Origin: JABCPE02 sp963530895
GTDB taxonomy: Bacteria > Bacteroidota > Bacteroidia > Flavobacteriales > Weeksellaceae
Reading direction: 5' to 3'
Assembly: GCA_963530895.1 (NCBI GenBank)
Contig: CAUSFO010000036.1
Coordinates: 1 to 15,589 of the forward strand
DNA: 15,589 nucleotides
Of this stretch, positions 1 through 8,400 are shown one piece after another. The position numbers and the translations under genes are program-made. Position 1 is the stretch's first letter. The number at the start of each line of letters is the position of its first letter. The notes below the pieces were generated by a model. The model saw nothing but the letters and a program-made list of their open reading frames with translations, made no database searches and was not told the origin of the DNA.

Positions 1-2835
1 CAATGAATATGTTCTAGAGTTTGGATAAACTCCTATAGAATAAGCCTTTACAGGCTCTGGGTCAAGCCCTTTCCACCCTGTCCATGTAACCAAGTTTTCT
101 GCCATCAGATACACTTTCAGTGATCTTACAGGAAGATCTCTCAGCAATTCTTTATTAACATTATATCCTATTGTGATGTTCTTAAGCTTAATATAATCCG
201 TTTTTCTCAGGTATTTATCTGAACTACTTAACAACCCGAAGTTTCCTGCTGTAAGAGAACCTACATCTGTATTTGTATTATCTGGTCTCCATGCATTCAG
301 CATCTCTCTTGTTGGATTATATCTATGGAAATAACTTGGATCATTTAACCAATAGTTCATGTTATCGTAAGACCATCCTCCCGCTTGGAAACTAAATAAT
401 GAAGTAAGATAAAAACCTTTATAATCAACATCTAAACCAAAACCTCCTGTATATGGTGCATATACAGTTTTCCCTGTTAGCACTCTATCACTTGCTGTTG
501 GCGCTTCTGTCGCATTTCCATTTTTATCTCTAAACAAGAAATTTCCGTTAGCAGGATTAACTCCTATATAAGAATATAACTGCCATTGTGCAAGAGGTCC
601 TCCCACTGCATTTACAATATCATCACTCAAATCTTCCTGTGGAAGAGCCATGATTTTACTTTGGTTATATGCCATATTAGCAAAAACTGATAATTTGAAA
701 TTTCTATCTCTGTCGTTAAACGGAGTATATCTCAAACTTCCTTCGATACCTCTATTTCTTAATGTACCATTATTCCCTTTAATAGTGTACTGACCGTTAG
801 CTGCAGATATTGGTACTCCTAAGAACATGTCTTCTGTTCTTTTTTCATACACATCTACAGTTCCTTGTAGTTTACGCAATATACCAAAATCTAAACCTAT
901 ATTCGCCTGAGACACTCTTTCCCATTTAACATCAGAGTTTTTCAAAGATGTCGCATACCCAGGAAGGTTTAAATAACCAGTATTTGAAGAATAGGTATCT
1001 CTTATCAAGTTAGAATCCAAGAATAAAGCATTCGTATTAACTGCTGATGATGATAAATTCTGGTTACCATTCGTTCCATAAGATGCTCTAAGCTTCAACT
1101 CATCAAAGATAGAACCTTCCATAAAACTTTCCTTATTAATATTCCATCTACCACCTACAGACCAGAATGTTTCCCATCTATTATCTGAAGAGAATCTATA
1201 TGAAGCGTCTCTTCTTATTGTAGCAGATATACCATATCTAGATGCAAAATCATAATCTACAGTTCCTATGAAAGCTAATGTTCCTGCTTTAACTTTCCCT
1301 GCATCTATACTAGGTCTATAATTATTAGGTGTTTTTGGATCAAAAGGCACATACCCTGTTCCTGCACCTAATGCCCATGTCAAGGGATCTAATCCATTCT
1401 GTGTTTGTGAAGTAGAAGAATAGAAACCTCTGAGATAATCTATATAAGCCCCTGCCCCAATAGTATGACGCCCAAATTTCTTATCATAATTCAAACTGGT
1501 TACAGAGTTTATATTTGTATCATAAATATTTTCTATTGTTTCAAACCCTCCATATTTTAATCTATTCATGTTCGCCACATACACAGCCAAATAACCATTA
1601 GGATCTCTAGCAAAATCTGTAGTATTATTTTTGTAAGTAACCCCTGTTCTATTAGTTACACTTAAACCATCATATATTTTATATGTAACATTAGCATTTG
1701 CTGTTATAGATGTCTGAGTTCTCAAGTTTTTAACTGCTCCTCTAACAATATCAGACAATACCCATGCACTTTTACCTTCAGTTGAAAAATCAGGCACAAG
1801 TTCAAACATATGACGACCATTGTTAAAATAATAAGGTCTCAAAGTAGATAGTGAGAATAATCCTAAAAGCGGGTTCTGAACTGCATTATTTCCAACAGAA
1901 CCTGTTTCTTCGTGTAATTGATTTCTTTTAGAATACCCTAAACCAATTTGTGCAGAATAAGTAAGCCTTCTATCTTTAGAACGCCCATTAATGTTACTTC
2001 TTAAAGTAAATCTCTTAAAGTCTGTTGATTTCACAATACCTTCACTCTCAAGATACCCTAAAGATGTATATGATGATAAATTCTCACCTCCTGTTCTCAG
2101 CCCTATATTATGCTGCTGGCTGAATGCTGTTCTAAAAAATTCCTTTCTCCAATCTGTATCAATAGAATAATTATCTATCTGACTTTGGGTCATTGTTGCT
2201 CCTATACCTACTCCCGCCCCTTTCTGGATAACCAATGTCTCTTTAGAAGACGCTAGGTCATATTTATGCGTTGGCATAGTAGATATACTAGTTGTTAAAT
2301 CATATGAAACTCTTAAACCAGAATTAAACTTTCCTGATTTTGTAGTGATTACTACTACTCCATTAGCACCATAGTTACCATATATAGATGTAGCCTGAGC
2401 ATCTCTCAAAACAGAAAGAGTCTCTATATCATTTGGGTTCAAGTTTCTAAACTCATTACCAGAAGATATTAACCCATCTATCACATATAGTGGATCTGTA
2501 GATGCGTTAATAGAACCCACCCCTCTAACTGTTACATTTATTTTTCCAGAACCAGGAGAACCTGACCCAGAATTAATAGATACACCAGGAGCCGCCCCTT
2601 GTACAGATGTCAAGAAAGATGTAGTAGCTCTATTTTCAAGTGTAGATGCAGATACAGTAGTACTTGCTGCAGAAGACTTAGATTTTGACGCTGTCTTACT
2701 ATACCCCAATATTACAACCGTATCTATTGTCTTCTCTTTTATAGAAGTAGAATCTTTTTTCGCTTCTTGCGCAACTAATGCTTGTCCTGTGAAGAACAAT
2801 ACACCAGCTGTTAGAACTTTCAATTTCACATTCAT
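1..2835 (-). CDS. SusC/RagA-family TonB-linked outer membrane protein (3' end cut by window edge)
   Basis: An outer-membrane 22-strand TonB-dependent transporter of the SusC/RagA type, which normally imports glycans or peptides with a SusD-like lipoprotein partner. The frame is open for 945 codons from the ATG at 2833-2835 to the left edge. It starts with a signal peptide (MNVKLKVLTAGVLFF..., cleavage near ALVAQ, residues 19-23), then a TonB-box-like DTVVILGY (38-45), then a plug domain (about 50-165) with the typical motifs VQGAAPGVSI, VRGVGSIN, DPLYVIDG and SVLRDAQATSIYG. The last visible residues, GVYPNSRTYSL, match the usual SusC C-terminus, so only a handful of residues are missing. The N-terminal carboxypeptidase-regulatory-like domain common in SusC proteins is absent: the TonB box follows the signal peptide almost at once. 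A susD gene would be expected beyond the left edge. The substrate cannot be told. The family call is very secure. Confidence 0.95.
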   Translation of the reverse strand, partial: MNVKLKVLTAGVLFFTGQALVAQEAKKDSTSIKEKTIDTVVILGYSKTASKSKSSAASTTVSASTLENRATTSFLTSVQGAAPGVSINSGSGSPGSGKINVTVRGVGSINASTDPLYVIDGLISSGNEFRNLNPNDIETLSVLRDAQATSIYGNYGANGVVVITTKSGKFNSGLRVSYDLTTSISTMPTHKYDLASSKETLVIQKGAGVGIGATMTQSQIDNYSIDTDWRKEFFRTAFSQQHNIGLRTGGENLSSYTSLGYLESEGIVKSTDFKRFTLRSNINGRSKDRRLTYSAQIGLGYSKRNQLHEETGSVGNNAVQNPLLGLFSLSTLRPYYFNNGRHMFELVPDFSTEGKSAWVLSDIVRGAVKNLRTQTSITANANVTYKIYDGLSVTNRTGVTYKNNTTDFARDPNGYLAVYVANMNRLKYGGFETIENIYDTNINSVTSLNYDKKFGRHTIGAGAYIDYLRGFYSSTSQTQNGLDPLTWALGAGTGYVPFDPKTPNNYRPSIDAGKVKAGTLAFIGTVDYDFASRYGISATIRRDASYRFSSDNRWETFWSVGGRWNINKESFMEGSIFDELKLRASYGTNGNQNLSSSAVNTNALFLDSNLIRDTYSSNTGYLNLPGYATSLKNSDVKWERVSQANIGLDFGILRKLQGTVDVYEKRTEDMFLGVPISAANGQYTIKGNNGTLRNRGIEGSLRYTPFNDRDRNFKLSVFANMAYNQSKIMALPQEDLSDDIVNAVGGPLAQWQLYSYIGVNPANGNFLFRDKNGNATEAPTASDRVLTGKTVYAPYTGGFGLDVDYKGFYLTSLFSFQAGGWSYDNMNYWLNDPSYFHRYNPTREMLNAWRPDNTNTDVGSLTAGNFGLLSSSDKYLRKTDYIKLKNITIGYNVNKELLRDLPVRSLKVYLMAENLVTWTGWKGLDPEPVKAYSIGVYPNSRTYSL

Positions 2836-2862
2836 TTTTAACAAAATTTAATAACCATTGAG

Positions 2863-2894
2863 CAAAGGTGTTAAATATTTTTTAAACAACCAAA
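2863..2894 (-). promoter_or_regulatory. Candidate promoter of the SusC-like gene
   Basis: Read on the minus strand, TTTG (2894-2891) is followed after 20 nt by CACCTTTG (2870-2863). This is one mismatch from the Bacteroidota -33 TTTG / -7 TAnnTTTG pair with normal spacing. It predicts a leader of about 20-25 nt before the ATG at 2835. The match is by eye; the C in place of the first T weakens it. Confidence 0.5.
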
Positions 2895-3006
2895 TGTTTT
2901 TATGTTTTTTTTGTTATTTTTTTGATGTTTTGTTAAAAATATGCGAAAATTATCATTTTCAATAAACTAAATATTAAATTTTTAATAAAGTTATCTTAAT
3001 TTTTTC

Positions 3007-3014
3007 TAAATTTG
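3007..3014 (+). promoter_or_regulatory. -7 promoter box TAAATTTG, almost adjoining the start codon
   Basis: A perfect TAnnTTTG box ends 8 nt before the ATG at 3023. In this phylum transcription starts a few nt after the G, so the mRNA would have a leader of only about 3-5 nt. No clear -33 TTG is seen at the expected distance in the AT-rich sequence upstream. Confidence 0.55.
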
Positions 3015-3022
3015 CATTTAGT

Positions 3023-3724
3023 ATGGATTTAGCTTTTTACATATACAGTTATTTACAGGAGCAAAAACCAAGGGTAGAAGTTCCTGATTTTGGGATTTTT
3101 AGACTTGAAAAAGAGCATGCTGTCGTGGATGCAGAATCTTCTAAAATTCTTCCTCCAAGTGAGCATATTTATTTTGAAGACAATACGGCTGTTTTTGATT
3201 CCAGTCTTGCCCATTATATAGCAGAAAAAACAGGTGAAAATCTATTCATTATACAATCTGAAATAAGAGATACTGTGCGTGAATGGATAAAACTGCTCAT
3301 GCTCCAAAAAAAATTAAATCTTAAATATCTTGGGGAACTTTCCCTTAAAGAAATAGATATCATACGGGAAGAAACTAAAATTCCGCAATCCATGGAGTTC
3401 TTTGGGCTGGAAGAAGTTAATTTATCTGAAATTTCTCCCGCATCAACCGTTAAAGAAGAACCGACCCAAAAACAAGAAACCACAAAAACAGAACCACAAA
3501 AACAAGAAAAATCAAACAATGGTATCTGGTGGGTGCTATTATTCATCATTATCGCCATTGCTGGACTTGTATTTTTATATTATAACTACGGAAAGTCAGA
3601 TAAATCAGTCGATGATAGTGCAAAACAGGATTCTATCCAAGCTGCACAAACTGAAATCCCTCAGGCTGTATCACCTTCCACATCAGATTCTATAACAATT
3701 GATAGTGTACAAATAGAATACTAA
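3023..3724 (+). CDS. HU-CCDC81-like domain membrane protein
   Basis: A 233-residue protein. The N-terminal part (about 1-60: LQEQKPRVEVPDFGIF, then KILPPSEHIYF) has the pattern of the bacterial HU-CCDC81 domain found in Bacteroidota, and residues about 65-125 resemble its second HU-like repeat. A Q/K/E/T-rich linker (about 140-165) precedes one membrane segment (about 168-188, IWWVLLFIIIAIAGLVFLYY), followed by a Ser/Asp-rich tail of about 45 residues. Related proteins often end in a SPOR (peptidoglycan-binding) domain; none is recognisable here. The HU-like part is expected in the cytoplasm and the tail in the periplasm, giving a possible link between cytoplasmic nucleic acid or protein and the envelope; this role is inference. 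The next gene begins at the base after the stop codon, so the two are co-transcribed. Confidence 0.75.
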   Translation: MDLAFYIYSYLQEQKPRVEVPDFGIFRLEKEHAVVDAESSKILPPSEHIYFEDNTAVFDSSLAHYIAEKTGENLFIIQSEIRDTVREWIKLLMLQKKLNLKYLGELSLKEIDIIREETKIPQSMEFFGLEEVNLSEISPASTVKEEPTQKQETTKTEPQKQEKSNNGIWWVLLFIIIAIAGLVFLYYNYGKSDKSVDDSAKQDSIQAAQTEIPQAVSPSTSDSITIDSVQIEY

Positions 3725-4660
3725 ATGAAAATACTGCTTTTAGACAAAAATCATCCACTCATCACAGAACAACTCTCTGAAAAAGGTTTTGTTTTGGAGG
3801 AGGATTTTTCATCGAGCTACGAGCAGGTTTTAGAGAAAATCCATCTTTATGAAGGCATCATCATCCGAAGCCGAATTCCGCTAGATGCTCATTTTTTAGA
3901 AAAAGCAAAAAATCTAAAATTCATCGCACGAGTAGGCGCTGGAATGGAAAATATAGACACTGCCAAAGCCCAAGAACTCGGCATAAAACTCATCAATTCT
4001 CCCGAAGGAAACAAAGATGCTGTGGCAGAGCATGTTATAGGAACACTTCTAGTGCTGATGAACCGCCTTTTTATTTCCTCTAATGAAGTTAAAAAGGGAA
4101 TTTGGCTCAGAGAAGAGAACCGAGGAGAAGAAATTTTGGGCAAAACTTTCGGAATTATCGGTTATGGAAACATGGGAAAAGCCGTAGCCAAAAGACTTTC
4201 TGGGTTTGGTTGTAAAACTATTTTTTACGATATCAAACCCAATCTTTCCGATGAATTTGCCGCACAGGTGAGTCTTCAAGAATTACAAGAAAAAGCCGAT
4301 ATCCTGAGCCTTCACACGCCACTTACAGAGGATACACTCTACATAATAGATGAGGAATTTATCTCAAAAATGAAGAAAAATTTCTATTTCATCAATACCG
4401 CAAGAGGCAAAAATCTAAAAACTTCTGCGCTGGTAAATGCTTTGAAATCTGGCAAAGTAAAAGGCGCTTGTCTGGATGTTTTGGAATACGAAAAAACTTC
4501 TTTTGAGAATTTGGAAACGAAAAACGAAGATTTAGAATATCTTTTAAATTCAGAAAAAGCCATCATAACGCCGCATATCGCAGGCTGGACTCACGAAAGC
4601 AAAATAAAACTAGCCCAAGTCATCGTGGATAAAATATTGGCTTTCACTGCTGGAAATTAG
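3725..4660 (+). CDS. D-2-hydroxyacid dehydrogenase (phosphoglycerate dehydrogenase-like)
   Basis: An NAD(P)-dependent D-isomer-specific 2-hydroxyacid dehydrogenase, cytosolic, 311 residues. The Rossmann motif GIIGYGNMG gives G146-x-G148-x-x-G151, with an acidic residue after the second strand (D169 in FYDIKP) that favours NAD(H). The catalytic set is present: R227 (NTARG), E256 (DVLEYE) and H284 (TPHIAGWTHES). The substrate-side motif IARVGAGMENID (67-78) and the HTPLT loop (197-201) are also typical. It lacks the C-terminal ACT domain of long serA products, so it is like the short 3-phosphoglycerate dehydrogenases or glyoxylate/hydroxypyruvate reductases; the substrate cannot be fixed from sequence. 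Its ATG directly abuts the stop of the HU-like membrane protein gene, indicating translational coupling. No terminator is visible after it. Confidence 0.9.
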   Translation: MKILLLDKNHPLITEQLSEKGFVLEEDFSSSYEQVLEKIHLYEGIIIRSRIPLDAHFLEKAKNLKFIARVGAGMENIDTAKAQELGIKLINSPEGNKDAVAEHVIGTLLVLMNRLFISSNEVKKGIWLREENRGEEILGKTFGIIGYGNMGKAVAKRLSGFGCKTIFYDIKPNLSDEFAAQVSLQELQEKADILSLHTPLTEDTLYIIDEEFISKMKKNFYFINTARGKNLKTSALVNALKSGKVKGACLDVLEYEKTSFENLETKNEDLEYLLNSEKAIITPHIAGWTHESKIKLAQVIVDKILAFTAGN

Positions 4661-4743
4661 TATCATTTAACATAGATTTAACGATAATTATTATTCATTT
4701 TTCTTGTTTTTATCCTATTTTGCGCGAAAATTTCAAAACAAAG

Positions 4744-6108
4744 ATGAAAATAAATCTATCCCACATAGGATTTCTTACATTTTTTCTATTTTTTTCGTGC
4801 TCCAAAAAAGAATCCACAACAACCAACAACGGATATTATTCAGCTTCAAATCTTCCTAATTTCGGCAATGTAGATGTAGATAATGTCTTCAAAGGAGAAA
4901 AATTAAAACTGGAAAACCAGCAGAAAATCGTAAATTCCCTTAACCAATACTACGAAAACATTTGGAACAGCACCGATATGAGCGGTGGAGTTTTGGTAGC
5001 GCACGGAGACAACATTCTTTTAGAAAAATACAAAGGCTTCGGCAGGGAGAACAACCAAATGCCGATTAACAAAGACACTCCACTTCATTTGGCTTCTATA
5101 AGCAAACCCATCACAGCAATGGCAGTTTTAAAATTGGTGGAAGCGAAAAAAATCAGCCTTGAGCAAAAAGTAAAATCCATTTTTCCGAGTTTTCCGTATT
5201 CTGATGTAACGATACAGCACCTGCTCACCCACCGCAGTGGGCTTCCTAAATATGAGCATTTCTTAGAAGAAAATGATATAAAACCTAAAAACAAATTCTT
5301 TACCAATCAAGAAATTTTTGACCTCGTTGCGAAACACAAACCAGAACTTGCCAGACAGACCGATACTGGTTTTATGTATAATAATTTCAACTATGCTATT
5401 CTGGCGCTTATCATTGAAAAAATTACTGGGAAAACCTATCCAGAAGCGATGAAAGAAATGGTTTTCGCTCCTTTAAAAATGAAAAATACTTTTGTTTTTG
5501 AAGAGAAACACATCAATTCTGCTTCGCAGTCTTTTTACCAAAGAAGCACCAGACTTTATCCTTTAAACGAATACGATTTGATTTATGGCGATAAAAACAT
5601 CTACACCACTCCACGCGATTTGTTCAATTTTTCAAAAGCAATGTTTTCAAAAGATTTTCTTCCAAAAGAACTGATGGAAAAGGTTTTTGAGCCATACAGC
5701 AATGAGAAAAAAGGCGTGAACAACTATGGTCTTGGATTTAGATTAAAAATATTTGATGAAGGAAAAAAACTGACCTATCACAACGGCTGGTGGCACGGCT
5801 CTAACACGGTTTTCATCCATCTGAGAGAATCCAAAACCACCATCATCGCCCTAAGCAACAAGTATTCCAGAAAAATATACGGAACAATGCTTCTTTCCAC
5901 GCTCTTTGAAGATTTTCCTTTTGAAATTGATAAAGTGATAAATCCAGATGCCGAAACTGCTGATACCACAGAGGTTTTTGCAGAAGATACCGAAAGAGCA
6001 AAAACTCCAAAGAAGAAACCAAAGAAAACTTCTATGGACAGCCTAAAAGCGACAAAAACAGAGGAAACCATACAGAAAACCTCAGAATCTACAGAGGAGG
6101 AAGATTAA
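4744..6108 (+). CDS. Serine hydrolase lipoprotein, beta-lactamase / penicillin-binding fold
   Basis: A class C beta-lactamase-like (AmpC/EstB-type) serine hydrolase, 454 residues, exported as a lipoprotein. I chose the ATG at 4744 because it gives a clean lipoprotein signal peptide (MKINLSHIGFLTFFLFFS, Cys19). A TTG at 4720 would add a charged stretch before the signal and lies inside TATTTTG (4716-4722), a -7-like box one base short of consensus. Active-site motifs: S118-I-S-K121 (SxxK nucleophile), Y212-N-N214 (YxN) and H346-N-G348 (HxG in place of KTG), plus the family signature LLTHRSGLP (160-168). The hydrolytic domain ends near residue 400; the last ~55 residues are a low-complexity K/T/E-rich tail with no counterpart in the core family. 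Such proteins can be DD-peptidases, D-aminopeptidases, esterases or beta-lactamases; the sequence does not decide. The next gene starts 24 bp downstream. Confidence 0.9.
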   Translation: MKINLSHIGFLTFFLFFSCSKKESTTTNNGYYSASNLPNFGNVDVDNVFKGEKLKLENQQKIVNSLNQYYENIWNSTDMSGGVLVAHGDNILLEKYKGFGRENNQMPINKDTPLHLASISKPITAMAVLKLVEAKKISLEQKVKSIFPSFPYSDVTIQHLLTHRSGLPKYEHFLEENDIKPKNKFFTNQEIFDLVAKHKPELARQTDTGFMYNNFNYAILALIIEKITGKTYPEAMKEMVFAPLKMKNTFVFEEKHINSASQSFYQRSTRLYPLNEYDLIYGDKNIYTTPRDLFNFSKAMFSKDFLPKELMEKVFEPYSNEKKGVNNYGLGFRLKIFDEGKKLTYHNGWWHGSNTVFIHLRESKTTIIALSNKYSRKIYGTMLLSTLFEDFPFEIDKVINPDAETADTTEVFAEDTERAKTPKKKPKKTSMDSLKATKTEETIQKTSESTEEED

Positions 6109-6120
6109 ATTTAAAAAACT

Positions 6121-6128
6121 TATTTTTG
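6121..6128 (+). promoter_or_regulatory. -7 promoter box TATTTTTG directly in front of the start codon
   Basis: A perfect TAnnTTTG box ends 4 nt before the ATG at 6133. If used, the transcript of the following gene would begin at or next to its start codon, i.e. be leaderless. No -33 TTG is evident about 19 nt upstream, so use is uncertain; the gene can also be read from the upstream operon. Confidence 0.4.
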
Positions 6129-6132
6129 TTTC

Positions 6133-7728
6133 ATGAAAAAGATTTTCTTTGTTGCTATTTTTATAGTTCTTCTGAGTGCCTGTGCAAGAGTAGGCTCTCC
6201 CGAAGGCGGTGCGAAAGACACCACTCCACCTAAGTTCCTGAAATCCAATATAGATACGAGCAGAGTAAATGTTCCCACCAACACTAGGGAACTTCGGCTG
6301 TATTTTGATGAATATATCAACTTAAAGGATACGAATAAAAATCTTATCATTTCGCCACCGATTAAAAAGATAAAAAAAATCATTCCTTCTAACCTTGCAA
6401 ACAAATACATTTCCATAACATGGGATGAAGATTTGCAGGAAAACACGACTTATAATTTCAACTTTGGAAATGCCATCGTAGATAATAACGAGGGAAATGT
6501 GCTACCTTACTTTAATTTTGCTTTTTCTACGGGAAAAGAGCTTGACAACCTGTACATCAGCGGGACGATAACTGATGCCTTACTCATCCCAGAGAAACCC
6601 TCCAAACATGGCATTGTGGTAGGACTCTATGCGGATAGCGCCGATTTCAAACAAAAACCAAATTACATCGCAAAAGCTGATGAAGACGGCTATTTTGAAC
6701 TAAACTACCTAAGTAAAGGGAAATACAGTATCATCGCTTTTGAAGATGAAAACGAAAACTCTGTGTATGATGCAGGTAAGGAAAAAGTTGGTTTCTTAAA
6801 GGAAAAAATAGATTTAAGCCAAAATTTATCTGGTCTGAAAATGAAAATTTACCCTTCTGAAAAGAATATCAGATATAAAGAAACTACGCCTGTGAGCGGA
6901 GGAATACTGATGGTTTTCGAAGGAAATCCAAAGAAAGTAGAAGTAAAAAGCATCAGCAGTGAACTTACTGATTATCAAGTAACTCACGCCGAAAAATCTG
7001 ATTCTGTGATGGTCTGGGTAGGGAAACAAAACGCCCTAAACAACAGAACTCTTACGCCGCTAAAAATAAGTTATAATGCTGATGGTAAGGAAGATACTAT
7101 TTCTGTTTCCTATAAAACCAACGAAAAAGATGAACTGACCTTAGCCAATAACAAAGGCGGACAACTTCCTCCTGAAAAAGATTTTGTCATTACTGCTAAT
7201 ATGGCTTTGAAAGAGATAAATCCTGCTCTGTGGGCGCTGAAAAGTGACAGTATTAGCCAAAAATTTGAGGCAAGAATTTCTGAAAAAAATCCGAAGGAAA
7301 TTATTATTTCATCGGACTTTAAAACTGGAAAAAAATACTCGCTGAGCATCCCGAAAGGAAGTGTTCAAGGACATTATTTCCAAAATCCAAAGGCTTATAT
7401 TTTCAATTTTGAAGCTGATAAAGCCGAAAATTACGGAAGTTTAACCCTAAAACTAACGAACCAGCCGAAGTCTTATTTTTGGATACAACTAATTGATAGT
7501 GAAGGAAATGTAAAATATTCTCAATATACGAACAAGAACGAAATCCGTTTTACGAGCCTTGACCCAGCGATTTATTACGCCCGAATTTTAGTGGATGATA
7601 ATGGTAACAAATACTGGGACAAAGCCAATTTCTCTGAACAAAAATTTGCTGAAGAAGCCTTTGTTTTTGAAAAGAAATTGGAAGTAAGAAAATTATGGGA
7701 AATCGTGGAAAATTGGGTTTTGGAATGA
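6133..7728 (+). CDS. Ig-like domain (SbsA/Big_5-type) lipoprotein
   Basis: A 531-residue surface or periplasmic lipoprotein widespread in Bacteroidota, function unknown. The signal MKKIFFVAIFIVLLSAC has a lipobox with Cys17. Residues about 28-135 (from DTTPPKFL to FNFAFSTG) form the Ig-like domain, with the typical pattern ELRLYFDEYINL, LIISPP and W.....NTTYNFNFGNAIVDNNEGN. About 140-245 (ISGTITDALL..., GLYAD, YFELNYLSKGKYSIIAFEDENENSVYD) reads as a transthyretin/carboxypeptidase-regulatory-like beta fold. The C-terminal part repeats a similar motif (YYARILVDDNGNKYWD) before a charged end. A role in envelope assembly or gliding/surface structure is possible but not shown. It sits 24 bp after the serine hydrolase gene and 39 bp before a small secreted protein gene, so it is probably within one transcription unit. 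Confidence 0.85.
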   Translation: MKKIFFVAIFIVLLSACARVGSPEGGAKDTTPPKFLKSNIDTSRVNVPTNTRELRLYFDEYINLKDTNKNLIISPPIKKIKKIIPSNLANKYISITWDEDLQENTTYNFNFGNAIVDNNEGNVLPYFNFAFSTGKELDNLYISGTITDALLIPEKPSKHGIVVGLYADSADFKQKPNYIAKADEDGYFELNYLSKGKYSIIAFEDENENSVYDAGKEKVGFLKEKIDLSQNLSGLKMKIYPSEKNIRYKETTPVSGGILMVFEGNPKKVEVKSISSELTDYQVTHAEKSDSVMVWVGKQNALNNRTLTPLKISYNADGKEDTISVSYKTNEKDELTLANNKGGQLPPEKDFVITANMALKEINPALWALKSDSISQKFEARISEKNPKEIIISSDFKTGKKYSLSIPKGSVQGHYFQNPKAYIFNFEADKAENYGSLTLKLTNQPKSYFWIQLIDSEGNVKYSQYTNKNEIRFTSLDPAIYYARILVDDNGNKYWDKANFSEQKFAEEAFVFEKKLEVRKLWEIVENWVLE

Positions 7729-7767
7729 TTTTTTCATCACTCCTCGTTCAAATTAAATTTTTAAATT

Positions 7768-8382
7768 ATGAAGAAGTTTAGTCAATTATTTTTAATTTTA
7801 GTTTCGACTTTAGGTTTTGCTCAATGCGAAATCACAGGAAAATCCTCATTAGTAGTAGGAGAAAAAAGCAGTTATAGCATAAAAAAAGATGCCCAGTGCA
7901 AAGAATGCTACCGATGGACATCTGAAGGCGGAATCCTAGTAGAAAGCGATAACAGGCTGGATTCTGTAGAAATCATGCCCGTAAATGCAGGAAATTCCAC
8001 ATTGTCTGTGCAGTATATTTCTGAAAACGGAAATATCACAAAATGTAGTAAAGATATCAGCATTCTTGCCAAAGAAAATTTGGAAGAAACTCCAGCTGAA
8101 CCCGCTAAAAAAGGAGATTGTGATATAGATGTGACCAACTACGAAACTAGAAAAATCTCCAATGACAGATTAGGATTTTTCAGTAATTCCAGTAAAGATT
8201 TCAGCTATACTTGGGAGGTGCTTTATAAGAACGGACAGAAACAATATTCTACAGAAAAAGCACCGCAATTCAGCTATTCTAAGGACAACCAAATCGTAAC
8301 TGTTTCTGTAACTGTAGTTTCCAAATCTTGCTATAAAAAATTCACCAAACCTTATGATGATAATTTTTGGAAGTTTTTCTAA
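7768..8382 (+). CDS. Small secreted protein with two PKD/Ig-like repeats, unknown function
   Basis: A 204-residue exported protein. The signal peptide MKKFSQLFLILVSTLGFA is followed by QCE; no lipobox fits Cys20, so type I cleavage after Ala18 is likely. The mature part seems to hold two beta-sandwich repeats, about 20-100 (with CKECYRWTSEGG and a late TKCSKDISI strand) and about 117-190 (CDIDV..., FSYTWEVLYKNGQ, TVSVTVVSKSC), each recalling PKD or Ig-like repeats by the central Tyr-x-Trp strand. It has six cysteines (20, 44, 47, 93, 118, 188), which could form disulfides in the periplasm. I do not recognise a named family. It is 39 bp after the Ig-like lipoprotein gene and 18 bp before the hydrolase gene. 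Confidence 0.75.
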   Translation: MKKFSQLFLILVSTLGFAQCEITGKSSLVVGEKSSYSIKKDAQCKECYRWTSEGGILVESDNRLDSVEIMPVNAGNSTLSVQYISENGNITKCSKDISILAKENLEETPAEPAKKGDCDIDVTNYETRKISNDRLGFFSNSSKDFSYTWEVLYKNGQKQYSTEKAPQFSYSKDNQIVTVSVTVVSKSCYKKFTKPYDDNFWKFF

Positions 8383-8400
8383 AAATATAAAACCACTACA

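Noticed and set aside
4720..4743. TTG start extending the serine hydrolase by 8 residues
   Set aside because: It puts charged residues before the signal peptide and lies in a promoter-like box; the ATG at 4744 gives a standard lipoprotein signal.
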